Part shown: piece by piece, positions 47,501-61,300 of the stretch
How positions within the stretch are numbered: position 1 is the first letter of the stretch
Layout: the number at the start of each line of letters is the position of its first letter
Assembly (NCBI GenBank): GCA_026874595.1
Contig: CM049317.1
Location: forward strand, 28,769,401 to 28,833,400
Source: Sipunculus nudus
Taxonomy: Eukaryota > Annelida > Sipuncula > Golfingiida > Sipunculidae
Reading direction: 5' to 3'
Length of the DNA: 64,000 nt
The notes under the pieces: model-generated
Databases searched by the model: none
What the model saw: the letters and a program-made list of their open reading frames with translations, nothing else
What the model was told of the DNA's origin: nothing
Translations under genes and position numbers: made by a program

Positions 47501-48812
47501 AGCATTTTTTCCACTACATGTCTACTGTGGGATGACCAGCAAGCAAACAGTATTACTTTTATACATATAAGAAGGAAAAGTTTGAAAAATAATAAAAACA
47601 TAATAAAAGAGAATAAAAAATTATAGACTTCATCTACAAAAGTATCATATTTATTTCTACATTAATCATCTCACGGGCACACATTTTTTGTATATTTTAC
47701 GGAAATTTAACATAATTCCCATAAATATAATCATAAAAAATATTTGAGTATTAGTCATATACTTTTTTATATATGAGTACGGCATGAAGAGACATGTGTA
47801 CATGTATATTTAGATATATCCACAAACGTGTGAATTTCAACGAGAATAACAAAATATGATATATAAATATATATCAATATAATATTCAACTATCTGCAAA
47901 CCTGGTGGTTAAAAAGACATATACACGTTTATGTCATGTTAACTCGAATATACCAATATTCTTTTAAATATTCTCTGTATTCTCTCCCTCTTTTTGTATC
48001 CGTGTACATATGCGGGTTAATATACGTTTAACACTTATTTTTGTTTACAATGTATCTTTTAACTAGTGGGGAACATGTACTCTTTATATATCCGGGAAAG
48101 CCAAAGCTGCTTTGAAAATACTCACTTAATGTAAGTATATATTTGTCAAATCTTTAATGTGTCCAGCTATCGATATATATCAAAGCAGTACTGGTTCACT
48201 TTCATGACATCCATCAATAACCATGGTTTAATTATATCGCTAAAGCTCATCATCGTCCAGACGAGGCTTTGATGATTAGAGAAGCATCACAGACGCCCAG
48301 GGGGGTCGTTTACAGACAGCTGTATCCGCGTGATTGACAGATCAAAGTAATAAAATATCCTCTCCTATACCCGTCATCGGTCAGTTAGAGCCCACTTGCT
48401 AAGTGTAAGACAGTGGGGACAGGGTGCTTAAGGGGCATTCACTCATTATTGACGGCATTCAAATACCTTACCTATTACTATTGACTCGGGTGTGATTGGT
48501 GCGCGCGTGCATAGTCATGGCGCCACGTGAAACGTCACGCACGCACAGAACGTGAGAGCCCCACTGCAATCCACATATCGGATGTACTGTCGGATGGGAC
48601 TGCTAGGAGCGGGGGATATGTTTGAATCTTAGTGTTGGATACCATAAATTTGAAAATGAAGATTTGAATAGACTTATATATCGTCCATTGGTAAGTGGAA
48701 TATATATTTCCTGTAAAATGCACACACCCACATACACCCACACCCACATATATACATTAGTATATATGTGTGTATATATATGTGTGTTAAATGTGTGGCT
48801 ATGGACGCTTAA

Positions 48813-48850
<38 letters not shown>

Positions 48851-49956
48851 GAAAGAGAGCACTCTTTTCCTCATGTGGCTTGCAGCGCCGGTGAAAGGAA
48901 GCGTTTGCCAAATTAACCTATTATTTCAAACTATGACATTCCTTAATCGATTAAATTTAAAAGTCAGGAAAATGTGGGATCCACAGGATTGAGATGATAA
49001 GATATGATATGAGAAGTAGCCCTGAACTAGTATATGACATGCAAGGAAAGACACTGCCTGTCAGGCTGTATTAATGCTAGTCATGTAACATGCGTTATCT
49101 TTAGATATTTATTCGATCCAGCTAAACGTGATATGGCTATTGATATGATATGGTCATTGGTAATTGATTTATCGACATTTTATCTTGCATATTTGAAAAA
49201 TAAATATAGATGAAGGCAACAAACTGAGTTGTATACAAATGATGAATAATCAATATTTTTTTAATAGTTCAGCATCAGATTCCCCGTGAATATTGTTCAA
49301 CTTTATAATGACAAAGAAAGCTGCCCTCTATCATGGACCCTCTGCAAATTTAGTTTTATATAAATATGATGTATGGTGTCGCCAACCTGCATGTAGTGTA
49401 TCAGTTTTGAACTGGAATACAAAGTGGGGAGGTCAGCTCGTGCACGGTCCATTAGACGCTATAAATGATATACAGGTTGTTATGATGGTCAGTCTTTAAC
49501 ACAGTGAGCAAATCTATATGGCGGGTTACTGTTAACAGATTAATAGAGACCGTGGTCGGAAATAGCCCAATTTAATCGGACGCAATATTAATAGGCCTTG
49601 CCATATATTGAGTCCGACAGCCATACAATGAGTTTCTACAAAGTAAATCTCAGACTATACACACCACCCAGACCCCTTGTAATAAGTGTCTATAACCCCG
49701 TGCCAGCGCGTCCCAATTCAAAACAGGGTCCATTTTAAACCAAATGTAAGAAAATTCTGTCCCTCAGTCCCTCGAGTCAGCGAGGCTCCAAGGGAGGTAC
49801 TCAAATGCGCCCATACGACAGTTCGCCTCTGTCCACACTAAACTCGCTGTTAGGTGAGTAAATGTTTAAAAGTGATGATTCAAGTTTAATAGTTGTTTCT
49901 ATCGAAACCATGAAACTCATACTTATTGGTGTTAAATTTATGTAATCCTGTGTCTT

Positions 49957-50167
49957 CAGGGGCGGATCCAGAATTTAGGAAAAGGGGGGGGGGGGTCCAA
50001 CCCAGGAGGACTAATAAAAATCCTAAAAAAATGGTCATCAGGTCTGGAAAAAGGGGGGGGGGGGTCCAGGCCGCAAAATTACGTCTAAAACCCCTTAAAA
50101 GAGGTTGCTTCGGGTGAAAAGGGGGGGGGGGGGGTCCAGACCCCCCCCCCCCCCGGATCCGCTTCTG
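49957..50167. mobile_element. CGGATCC-end MITE, copy 3, with G runs and target duplication
   Basis: The ends are caggggcggatccagaattt and ggatccgcttctg, forming inverted repeats. The flanking gtctt (49952-49956) is repeated at 50168-50172, a 5-bp target-site duplication. Three internal G runs (about 49985, 50053, 50120) and a terminal C run are present. It lies in the orientation opposite to the copies at 26475, 41907 and 54959. Confidence 0.75.
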
Positions 50168-51126
50168 GTCTTGTTGTTACAGTTAGGCTCCTAGTTAGTA
50201 AACAGGCAGTCAAAGAAGATGCAACGGAAACGTTGCATTATTCGTGACTTTACTTTAGACTAAGTTGTAACTCTGTTGTGTTTTCAAACATAGCTACATC
50301 TGGGTCTAGACTTTACTTATATTGTACAAACTCTCACGGTTTGGCTATCGGTCTCAATATATAGCAGGGCCTAATAATAATGAGCCTGATTAAATCGGAC
50401 TAGGTCGGAAACAGCAAACCTGCTAATGGAATAATTGCACACATATCCTGGTCGCGGTCAGTTGACCCACAAAGTACTGTACTAGTAGCGTATATATACG
50501 TATACGTACTGCACGTTCGGGAATTGGCACGTTTAAACACCGCGCGATGACATCTGACCGATAATGTACGATTTGCCCGAAGGGAATTGAGCCGCTTTCT
50601 AAAGCGACAGGAAATGATTTAGCAAAATACAGATCTGCTAAATCCTGCCACAACGGTTAAGATGTCGAAATTGTGAATAGAATCTCCCATGTGCGTGCTA
50701 TACCACACATGTGGGCGTGCCCGATTCATTCAGTTTCTGCTGCACCTGCAAATACAATTTTCCACCTGACTGGATAAAGTAGCCGCGTTTTAAAACAGGT
50801 GTATGGTGTCAAGAATCAAATCCTTTTTATTGAATCCAGGGGGGAAAGATAGGATGTCATCGGAATCAATTTGATAAAAACTCATTCCTTTAATAGCGAC
50901 CTGGCCAATATACATCTCCTTCCACACCTTGCAACGGCATTACTTAGCATATTTTTTTGCGATATTGTCTCTTAAAGGGTCATTTTATTTGGTATTTTTT
51001 ATCATCGCATGAAGTCGACGAAAATTTACTTGATATTTTGAGAATTTACCGAATGAACCCTGATGGCCAAGTACGAATAATTATAATATCTAGTAGATTG
51101 GATTCTTCCTATGTTATGGATATGTC

Positions 51127-51187
<61 letters not shown>

Positions 51188-54100
51188 GTTTCTACTGAAA
51201 AATAATTCGAATGTTCGTGTCTAAGAAGCTACATTAAAGATCATCAGTCTATAATGTTTATAAAAAAACTGTTACTTTTTCTCACATATTTTGTTCTGTT
51301 CTTAAATTCCTCAACTTATTAAGAGCGAAAATTTAATATCAATTAAGGATAAATTCCTTATATCGTCTATTTATCAGCTATGCAGCTATAATATATATAT
51401 TTTTATAATAATTTCAACCCCAAGGGTATTGGCTAGTTTCAGTCCCTCATTGGCCCACATATAGTCTCTTTTTGTTTCATTTTATAGAAAAAAAAGTGAC
51501 ATATGTTAAACATACTCGTTGTTTTCGTTTTTTTTTACCTCAGCTTGCTATAAGTCACCTGAGCTATATATATATATATATATATATAGTGATGGTCCTT
51601 TGTCCGTCCGGCCCTCTCCAAGTTCTCCTATACCAAACCAAACAAATGGGTCACTGCGGCTTCGTTTCTTCGACAAATTAAAGCTTAAATCTCTGATTTC
51701 CAGGAAAAACCTATTGTTCCTATTCAAAACTGCCTACTATGAAAACCACTGGCGTTAATGTATTCATGTTTTATAGTATCATTCCTGTATATATTTCCTA
51801 TATACATACCATGAATTAGGTCCATATTGCATGAATATTTGAAGTTATGGCCTCAAACTCAAATATTATGCACTTTGTCAAAAATCAGGAAATATATTTA
51901 CTCACCTAACAAGATAATTGCTGGAGCTAGAGACTTTTTCCCAAGGATATAACTTTATTTGATCACGTTTCAATTATATACCAGAAATCAGATAAGAAAT
52001 TAGTATTTTAGTTATTAGCATAATTATAAAAACAGTTCCTTAACTTTGGCCAAATTTTGAGCATGTCAATTTTTTTCCCCTATAAGCACTGTGTAATTTA
52101 TTTTCACAGCATGTACACTTACGGATTCAATCTTTTAAAATCTGAAATTTGAAAATAACAGTTTCAAAAATTAGGCTAGTAAATGAATTATTTTGGGATT
52201 GATTTGCTTTGTCAAGCAGCGCACTTTGGTGACTGTGGGCCAATCAGTACAGCTCTCTCTGCTTACCTGATTCATAATTGGTCACTAGCTAGCAGTGGTC
52301 ACAGGTGTAGAGTTTCATGTATTTGCATATCACTCTCCTCCCCACATAGCCCACCAAGTGTAATGCGAAAATTTTTATTGTTTGAAATGTGTTTCCTTAA
52401 TTGTGAAGCTGTTGCTACTCCATTGTTCAAAATTGTTCATAATCAAATGTTGTCGTAATGTAACATTTTTAAAGAAATTAATTCCCTTTTAAAAAATTTG
52501 AATAAATTAAAATGTATTTAAACCTATGAGAGGCATAATTTGACAATATATTGGCCAAATTATGGATAAATAAAGGTGCAATTTAAAATTGTAAATTTAG
52601 ACTCAAGTTAAATTTTTATATATTTAATGTCTTGTGGTAAAAAAAATTATTTGTATACATAATATCTTGTTTTCTGACCAAATAGGGGATAAATGGTGAT
52701 GCAATTTATAATTGTGAATCAGCTTACATATTCAAACACATGTGTTATATTGCAAATGTATAACATTTTAAACTTGAAAAATAAATTGATGTCATGAAAA
52801 GAATGAGGATCTCATGCAAACATTTGTTCATATTTTTTTTGCCTTAGCAGAATATAAAATAAATTGTTTATCCATATCTCTGTCTGTTTTAAATATGTAA
52901 TATTTGTTAATCAACTTTTCCTTCTGTATGCACTGTTGCCTTACATTTCATAAATTGTGTGTATATGCTGTCCAGTTGTAATTCTCAACATTAACCCCCC
53001 CCCCCCCCCCTTGCAATTGAGCCCTAGCACCTGTGCACTTGTCCAGAGGTTTTATAGCAATTCGAATTAGGATTTATTAAATGAGAAAAAAAAATAATGT
53101 ATTAAAATAGGATTTAATTGAAACATCCATTCTTGCCTGAGCAGCTTCGGATAAAAGTGATCAGCTCTAACGGTCCATCCCTTTTAATTATTAGTTGTAT
53201 AATAATTTTTGACAAACTTTTTCTTATAAACACTATTGAATTCTCCTCCACTTTCTCTTTCTCTCTCACTTTCTCTCTCTCTCCTCCTTCCCTCCATCCA
53301 AACGTTTTAATAATATTAACACACGCTGGTCAAATGTATCCTTTCATTTACTCTTTGGCACATATTTTTTTTCCTTATTGCTTTATATGAAAGGTTTCAG
53401 GCCACAATTTTCAGGTATTACACAGTAAAAGACATACTTTTCAAATTTAGTTTATGTTCATTTAAAAATGAAATTTAAAAAGAGTTTTTAAAGCATTTTT
53501 TTTTCAGTTTTTAAATTAAATGTGTTTGATTATACTTCAGCTAATTTCTTTTTTTTCCCGCCTTATTCTATAATTGACAGGTATTCATACATTCCCATGG
53601 TTAATTCGTGCACATATAACTGTCACATAACTGAAATAATGATACTTTTAGAAATACTTGATCATGAGAGCCTCGTGCACCTATGATATAGCCCATCAAA
53701 AGCGACAGTATTGGGGGGGGGGGGGGTCGCATCAACTGATGCTTTTAATTATATTTATACAAGTAATCGACTGTTTAATTTCGGTTCAACCTTAATCATA
53801 TTATCCACAACATGGTGGCATTGAAACTTGTGTTTTTGTGTGGGGAATCCTTCATGAGAAGAGAAAGTTGGTGAGTTTCACATCCGACGGTAGATGGCAG
53901 CAGAGTAGATACAAGCACTTTATTGAACATCAGCTTTTGAGAAATTGTCATGCTGTTTAATATCTGTCCACAAAAAAGTGGCTTACTGTTACTGGGTGCC
54001 TAAATAGTGTACCTTGTCCTTTTATAGGCTTTTATTAAATGTTAGGAGAACTTTTTTTTTAAAACAAATGAAAAGTTTAAAAAATATGCATATCATTAGA

Positions 54101-54958
54101 AAGAACAATGTACCAGGTTTAAAATAATGTATGTTTTATAAGGTTTATAATGGATTTAAAACAGCTGTTAGATTGCTTTAGATAGCTTTTTTTGCCAGTC
54201 CTGCTACCTTAAACGTAGAATGAACATGGTGTTAAACATTAATTATGCATGACATGTTTTAAACATAATTAAAAAAATAATATAGAATATAAAAAAATAT
54301 TATTTTTTGAGCGATTACACCAGTTTCTTCTCTGAGAATGTAGGTGATTTTTTTTTTAAATTCTTATTGTGATGTGTCTGTTGTGATATAGCTTATATGT
54401 TAACCCGATTTAAAGGCCTTTTCCCGAAATCTGACGTCTTTCAACTAGAGATAATTCCTTAGACCTATTTGTTTAGAAAAAGAACAAAACACGCCGATTA
54501 AACCGCATACAGGATGTTCGTTTTGTTTATATCCACGTGTTTATAACCTGTGAGGGCGCCTAAATGATAAAAAAAAAAAACAGATTCAACCAGAAGTCAA
54601 TCGAGCCAGAGTTTTGCAAATATATGCAACCAGCCATAGTCGGTTACATGTTTTTGAATATTCGCACGTCTGCCGCGTGTGCTAACAGCGTATATATAAA
54701 CAAATCATACATCTGTAACAAGGGCATTAAAAGAACTTGTCTAAAAATGAATTACAGCTCATTAATATATTCGCAGAGTAAACCAGAAATCACCTGGAAT
54801 ATACAGATAATGCAGATGATCATCAAAATTGTGTGTTACAGCATTTTCGGGCAGCGCACAGTATAAAATTATCGTTTCTCCTTGTTAAACTTTTGATACA
54901 CTTAAGTATGATCAATATTGATTTCTGGCTGCAGACTGAATGTTTCCATATTTACGCC

Positions 54959-55140
54959 CAGTGGTGGATCCACAGGGGCGTCAGGGGTCCATGGGGTCCG
55001 GACCACCTCCTTCTGAGCCGGGACAACCTTTTTCAGGGGTTTTCAAATATTCCGGCCTGGACCCCTCCCTTTCTTTATATTTTCTTATTGGACATTCTAG
55101 GTTGGACCCTTACCTTTCGAAAATCCCGGATCCGCCCCTG
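54959..55140. mobile_element. CGGATCC-end MITE, copy 4
   Basis: The ends are cagtggtggatccac and ggatccgcccctg. The body has ggtccggaccacc, ttttcaggggttttc, ccggcctggacccctccctt and tctaggttggaccc. It lacks long homopolymer runs, so the runs in the other copies are secondary. Confidence 0.75.
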
Positions 55141-57011
55141 CCGTGACTGATGAGGACCATCAGTCCAGCTTGTCCACATGAACAACACATGACACCAACG
55201 TTCAATTTATGGTTCTCTGGTAGATACATGAAAGCACTGTTAAGTAATATTTCCATACTTTATTTACCACTTAACACCACGGAGCGCTTCCAAAAGTCCT
55301 GGTTACACTGTTTTCTAAAGTCAACCAATTTTATTTCGAAAAAAAATGACCAAATTGACACCCTGGTACGTGAGTGATCAAAGAGATAGCAAAATGGCTA
55401 TAGAGCAAAATAAACTTTTATATATGTGCTTCCCTAAACTGTAGCATTTCATGATGAATGTCCTTGTTTCTGTTCCGTTAACCCAATCTGTTGAACGTGA
55501 TCAAAACTTTAATTCCATTCACATATTTCTGAAATTTAGAAAATATTATTGCACTGCTTCATTTAATCAAAATCGTCCACGTAACCGTTTGTGATGCAAA
55601 ATGTACTGTCTCAGGGACGCCGTTTATTTCGCAGTAAAAGTTTCGGTTTGAATTAATATTTGAATCCATTATTTAACCCAGTGTATTTTCTATTTTCACG
55701 GAAATATTTATATATTCGTCATGCCATGTTATCAGTCATTATGGTATTTAAGTTACTTCGTGTAGAATACAACGTGTAGATATTTGAGGAGCTTTTTTTT
55801 AACACACCATATTAACGGGGTGAAATTATTTATAAATGGAGGCATAATATGAAATAACATGTTTAATATATCCACCACCTTCACAATCTCTACTTGACTT
55901 CTTTACTATATCATATGTTTGGCTACCAGAAGTATGCAATTCTTTAAAATTAGCCATTCTTATTCTAGGTTTATAGCTTTATCCATGTATAAGAACAAGT
56001 AGGAGGTGGCGCAAATTGGAATTCGTAAACGTTTTTATTCTTGTTTTCAATTGATTTTACAATCGACGACTGACATTAGTAACATTCAATTTTAATTCTG
56101 CACTCCTTAATTGTGTAGTGAATTATAAATCTTATATAATGTGTGAATGCAGATTTGTTTTTTTGGTCTTCATTCAAAATCAGACATAGTATTTAAAATT
56201 ACACAATTTAAAAATGTGTTTCACCATAGTGGATCTATAAAAACACATTCATTGTAAATCTCAACAATATTAACATAAACTGGTGGTTCAACTTAAATAG
56301 CTTAATCTGTTGTTCGAGATGCGTTTCACCATCTATATTACAAATTTAAATGATATTTGACGCAGGCCTTAAATCCTTACTGCGATTGAAATAAATTTAA
56401 AACAGATGATAATTAAAGTCTTTTTTTCTGGTCAATATGCAAGTGGGAACAAGGCGTAGTAAATCAGTTAATAAAACTGTTAATATCATAAGTAAAATTC
56501 ATTATTTAACATCCCATGTTGAATATAAATTCAGTCAAGGCCCAGATTTCATGTAACTTATGGTTTGGTTGCCGTATAAAAGCAAAGCATTTTTAGTAGA
56601 AATTCATACAGTTTCCTAGATTTGCCTTTCAAAGTGTTCTTGGTTATATTTCTTAATTATTTAACAAGTCTAGCGGGGCCGCCTACAACATATTCTGCTT
56701 TACGCGGGTTTTTCGAAAACAAGAAATAGTGGCCATATCAGCGTACTATTAATTAAATGTTATATTTAATCTATATCCCAATCATATTGAAGTGATACAT
56801 TCATTCATTGGCGAAAAAGTCCTGCAATCCTGGTAATTTCATCAAGTTGATTTGTAATATTTGAGATTTAAAATTTTCGCCACATTACATTTTAAGCTCC
56901 TCAAACATCGGGTCGTGGTCTTCATCAAACATACATTTCTGTCACCCTGCAAGGTTTGATCTAAATTTGCAAACATGTTTTCAACACCTGGACCAGCAGT
57001 TGTGAATAAGT

Positions 57012-57387
57012 CTGGATTCCGTGGCTCATGGTTAGATCACAGGACTCGAATCTCAGAGGAGGCCGTGACATTTTTTTTTTTCATGGTCGGTCCCTAGCTG
57101 GGGTGAGCGCTCTGCAGGCTTAAGGGGAATCTGCCCAACAGCCGTGTTTCACACAAACATGGGTGTGCCTTTTGGGGGTTCCTTGCTGGTATGAACCAGC
57201 AATAGGGTCGATTGCACACCAAGGGCCCGCAGGTGCAGTAGTTACCGGGCCTGGTTAATGCTAGGATATAAAATAAGAATCAACATGTGATACTGTCCTG
57301 TCATGTAGTCCGAAACCGGAATGGAATTCTGCAGATGTACATATACTTGGTTAAGCTGAAGCATTCAAACATTGAGGCGGTTATTTC

Positions 57388-57390
<3 letters not shown>
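57012..57390 (+). mobile_element. tRNA-derived SINE, copy 4, with AT tail
   Basis: Head ctggattccgtggctcatgg with gttagatcacaggactcgaa; body ttccttgctggtatgaacca, gattgcacaccaagggcccg, gggcctggttaatgctagga and tagtccgaaaccggaatgg; tail gaggcggttatttccc. It is followed directly by (AT)n at 57391-57456, which probably grew from the 3' tail. Confidence 0.78.

Positions 57391-57456
<66 letters not shown>
57391..57456. repeat. (AT)n microsatellite at SINE 3' end
   Basis: About 33 uninterrupted AT units immediately after the SINE tail. Confidence 0.95.
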
Positions 57457-57459
<3 letters not shown>

Positions 57460-58391
57460 TTGTGTCATTTATCTCGGATACTGCATAAGCACTCGGGCTC
57501 CGTGACGATACCTGAAGCTGGTCTTCAACATAGATCAACGACTCTGTACAGCTGACCTTGACCCCAGTTAACTTACTATAAAAATGACCCCTGTGGGAAA
57601 ATCATAAAATGTTTTTTTGTCATAAGAGTGCTAGCGAGAATTGAAGCATGCTGTTCAAAACGTTTATATCTCTAATTTGCTTCCTCTCGTGACACTTGCC
57701 AAAATGTGTCATTATATTTTTAGATAATATGATATTTGTTATTTCTTAAGCTAACGGGTACACCCGAGTCGACTATGGACTTATATATTGACCTATAGCC
57801 TCTTTACAGACTCTTCGGAAGGAGCTTCACCACCGTCTGTCCGTGTCAGAGAGTAAAGGGTCATTTGGTCAGACTGACGAATGGAACGTAACATTCACAG
57901 GCTACATCTGAAGAATAATCTTTCCTACAGAATCGTGGCTCCTAATTTTTGACGATTTTTTTGTTCTATACCAAATCCATGGTACTATGTTACCGGTCGT
58001 GCCCCAGTCCGTTAAAAGTAGCATTATATTTGATTATAATGCAGAACTTTCCTTCAAAACGGTATATGTTTGAAATGTTAAAATGTATGCTGTTCATATC
58101 AATTTATTTTTTTGGGATCTGATGTCTTCCAAGACAGTGTCAGAGCCAGGAACAAAAATAGCCTTTCCTTCCCTTTCTTCCAGAATTTATTGGAAGATTG
58201 TAGAATTTACTGAAAATTACTATTATTTTATTAGTTATTTGAAAAATTTTGTTTTGCTTATAAAAAACAACAAATCACAGGTATGAGTCACTGAGTCGGT
58301 GGAACATTTTAATTTTTTTGGTGGGCTACTCGCATTCGTCTGTTGTATCTAATATTTTCCCAAACTTACCATATATTTTCTTTCTTTGCAG

Positions 58392-61300
58392 AGAACATCC
58401 CCGGCCCGGCCCTGTTGAGAGCTGGCAAAACAAAAGCATAAGTGAGTTCCTGGGAGACACAGAATCTACCATGGGTGCTAATCTGTCCAAAGAGATGAGA
58501 GCGCAGATACGAGTGCTGGAGACAATTGAAACCGGCGAGGTCCTTGGGATGGAACTGTTCCGGCCTTTTACCGAGGATGACTTCTGCAGTCAGTTTGGGA
58601 GAGAACTCACAAATATTGTTAAAAATACGGTTTTCTCACCCAATAGGAAACGTCAAAAACGATATCGCAATACCTCATATTCAAAGCCACCCTTACTGGA
58701 CCACTTAGAAATACAAGCCCCGCAGTCAAAGAAGCAACATGTCGAACCACCAGTTTCTCAAACGGGCGATGTTTCTACAGTGAGTGAATTAAATGCAGTA
58801 AATTCGAATGGTGAGCATACAGACAATGTACAGCAATGTGACACAAGGGAAAACCCTGATATTACGAATCCAGTTTCGGATTCTGAAATGCAAAATCCTC
58901 CTAAAGAGGTAAACGGGGTAGACGGACTCGAAACTGAGACAAGCCAAGTTTCAACAGATTATACAAACATAAAGGAAACTTGTGCAGATAAGGTTCATCC
59001 AATAAACCAAGATGACTTCAGCATACACAATGTGGTGTTTACAACTGAAACAGATTTCACAGATACAGATACTGTTAATAATGAAAATAATGCTGTTCCA
59101 GAAGAAACAAATATTGCGGCCACACGGCTAAATGTTTCATCTGCGCCCAGCTCCATGATCATCGACCAAACAGAAGACATTGGTGACGTTTATTTCCCAG
59201 GTGCTACAACTAAACCAGGTGTGTTTGTCGAGACTGTTACTGAACTTGCTGAGGAACACGTGCTTAACATTTCCGTTGATTCATACCCCGTAAATGTGAC
59301 AAGTGACACTTGCGTATCATTGTTAGAGGGAGTTGTAACAATGTCAAATGGTACAAATCAAAACAAGTCGTGTACTGCAGATGTGGCCAGAAATGTAGTT
59401 GACATTCATTCAGACACACAGAGTGATGGAAAGATAATTTACACGGATATTGACAATTTCGACCCCAGTTTGTCGTCAGAGTCGGGGTGTGGTGATAGTG
59501 GTAAATCATTAATTGGTGACACCACCGCGACAAATGATGACACCACTGCGACAAATGGTGACACCACCGCGACAAATGGTGACACCACCGCGACAAATAG
59601 TGACACCACCGCGACAAATGGTGACAACACTGCGACAAATGATGACACCACCGCGACAAATGGTGACACCACCGCGACAAATGGTGACACCACCGCGACA
59701 AATGGTGACACCACTGCGACAAATGATGACACCACCGCGACAAATGGTGACACCACCGCGACAAATGGTGACACCACCGCAACAAATGATGACACCACTG
59801 CGACAAATGGTGACACCACTGCGACAAATGATGACACCACCGCGACAAATGGTGACACCACTGCGACAAATAGTGACACCACCGCGACAAATGGTGACAC
59901 CATCGCGACAAATGGTGACACCACTGCGACAAATGATGACAACACTGCGACATTTTCCACTGATAATCTGCATCATGACACAGTAAAACAAGGCCAGGAT
60001 AACGTGGATACACCAGAGCTTCCACCAGTGAAAATTGATATGAGAGATGAAGACCAAGTGTTGCAAACAGTATTTAGCGTATCAGTTCCTGAACCTATGA
60101 ATATAAATGAATCACGCCCGGTAAGGACAGTAACTACAGACTGTGGTGAGTTCGATGAGCATGAAAAGGTCACAGAACCATGCCAAGTGAAAGAAACCGC
60201 TCCAGAGCTATCTGTCTTGGAATATATTCCAGAAAACCCCATCATCGAGGGAAAAAAGCCATGTGCCGGTAATATACCATCGACATACTCAAACAGTTTA
60301 GCAGTATCAAGTACAACGAACTTAATTGTGAAAGATATGTCCGAGGAAACAGGCCCAACTGATGTTGATACTAATGTAGTAGCTGCGTGCGCAAAACTTG
60401 AAGTAGGTTATCTTGATACTAATGAATCCGCAGTTCCTGTAGAAACATTGCCAGTTGATACTTCAACACTTAGGTACAGTGTTAACCCCGAATTATCCAA
60501 GGAAGAGTTTTCTATCAGATCTGACGTATTTGCTGAAGCAGCTGAAATAAATCTTGACGCTGCCACCCTAGACGTTTATACAGAGTCATATCGTCTCCCT
60601 TCCAGAGATCACAGCTTTTCCGTAGAGTTATCTACAACTTACGCGACTGCTGAATGGCATGAAGAGGTGTCCCAGAAAACTGTCAGTACAAACAATATTT
60701 CAGATGCTTTTGTCGCTTCGCCTGAGCCATATAATAATAAAGCAATCTCAAATCCCATTCCTACAACATCACAAGCGGACGTTCTTCAAATAACGTATAT
60801 CGCGCCCCGAGAACCAAGTTTGGTTAATGTGGTGGAACCAAGCACGCCATTGCCTAGTAGTGCATCGGACAATACAGATATATCTGGACAGGACATTTCC
60901 GGAGATTCAGTGAACAAGTCATTGATAGAGATTTATGTTACCAAAGACACTTATTCTTCGGTTAATATTCAAACTGAACATACTGACCCAGTAAATATTC
61001 TGACAGCAGAGGACAGCATAACTTCGGAACTATCACACACATTTACTCTTGATACTGCACAAGACAATTCCAATGAGCCATGTTCAGAAAACGAGGGTAC
61101 ATCGCCGTCAAGAATCGGAGATCCTTGCTCACTGGATGATAATGCAACACAGGTACCTCCCACTCATGTACAGAAAGACTTCCCTGATGGGTTCACTGAA
61201 TCAAAACCTGCGACTTTCTTTGATTCACCTGTTTTCGTTGTGGCAGAGGAGAGGAGAGATTATGAGAACACAGAAGAGGTACTTAAAGTTGGCTCAGAGA

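Larger units (their letters stand above)
43670..58391. other. Gene-poor stretch, possible giant intron
   Basis: No exon is securely recognised. It holds (AT)n at 44162-44232, 51129-51186 and 51567-51588, a trinucleotide run (ATT/ATA then TAG) at 44409-44531, an (AT)(AG) run at 48812-48849, and G or C runs at 45348, 52996 and 53713. Transposon pieces lie at 49957, 54959 and 57012. A fragment of the 'ggtcctttgtccgtccggcc' repeat class lies at about 51588-52290. Positions 46-49 kb and 52-57 kb look like AT-rich unique sequence. Confidence 0.5.

Noticed and set aside
48361-48425. Possible SINE or tRNA head (ggtcagttagagccc)
   Set aside because: A-box-like only; no B box and no SINE body follows.
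59264-60066. Long minus-strand frames (253, 185 and 173 codons) and a plus frame of 157 codons
   Set aside because: They are read-throughs of the 21-bp coding repeat, which has no stops in any frame; the proteins are pure repeat with no start or splice context.
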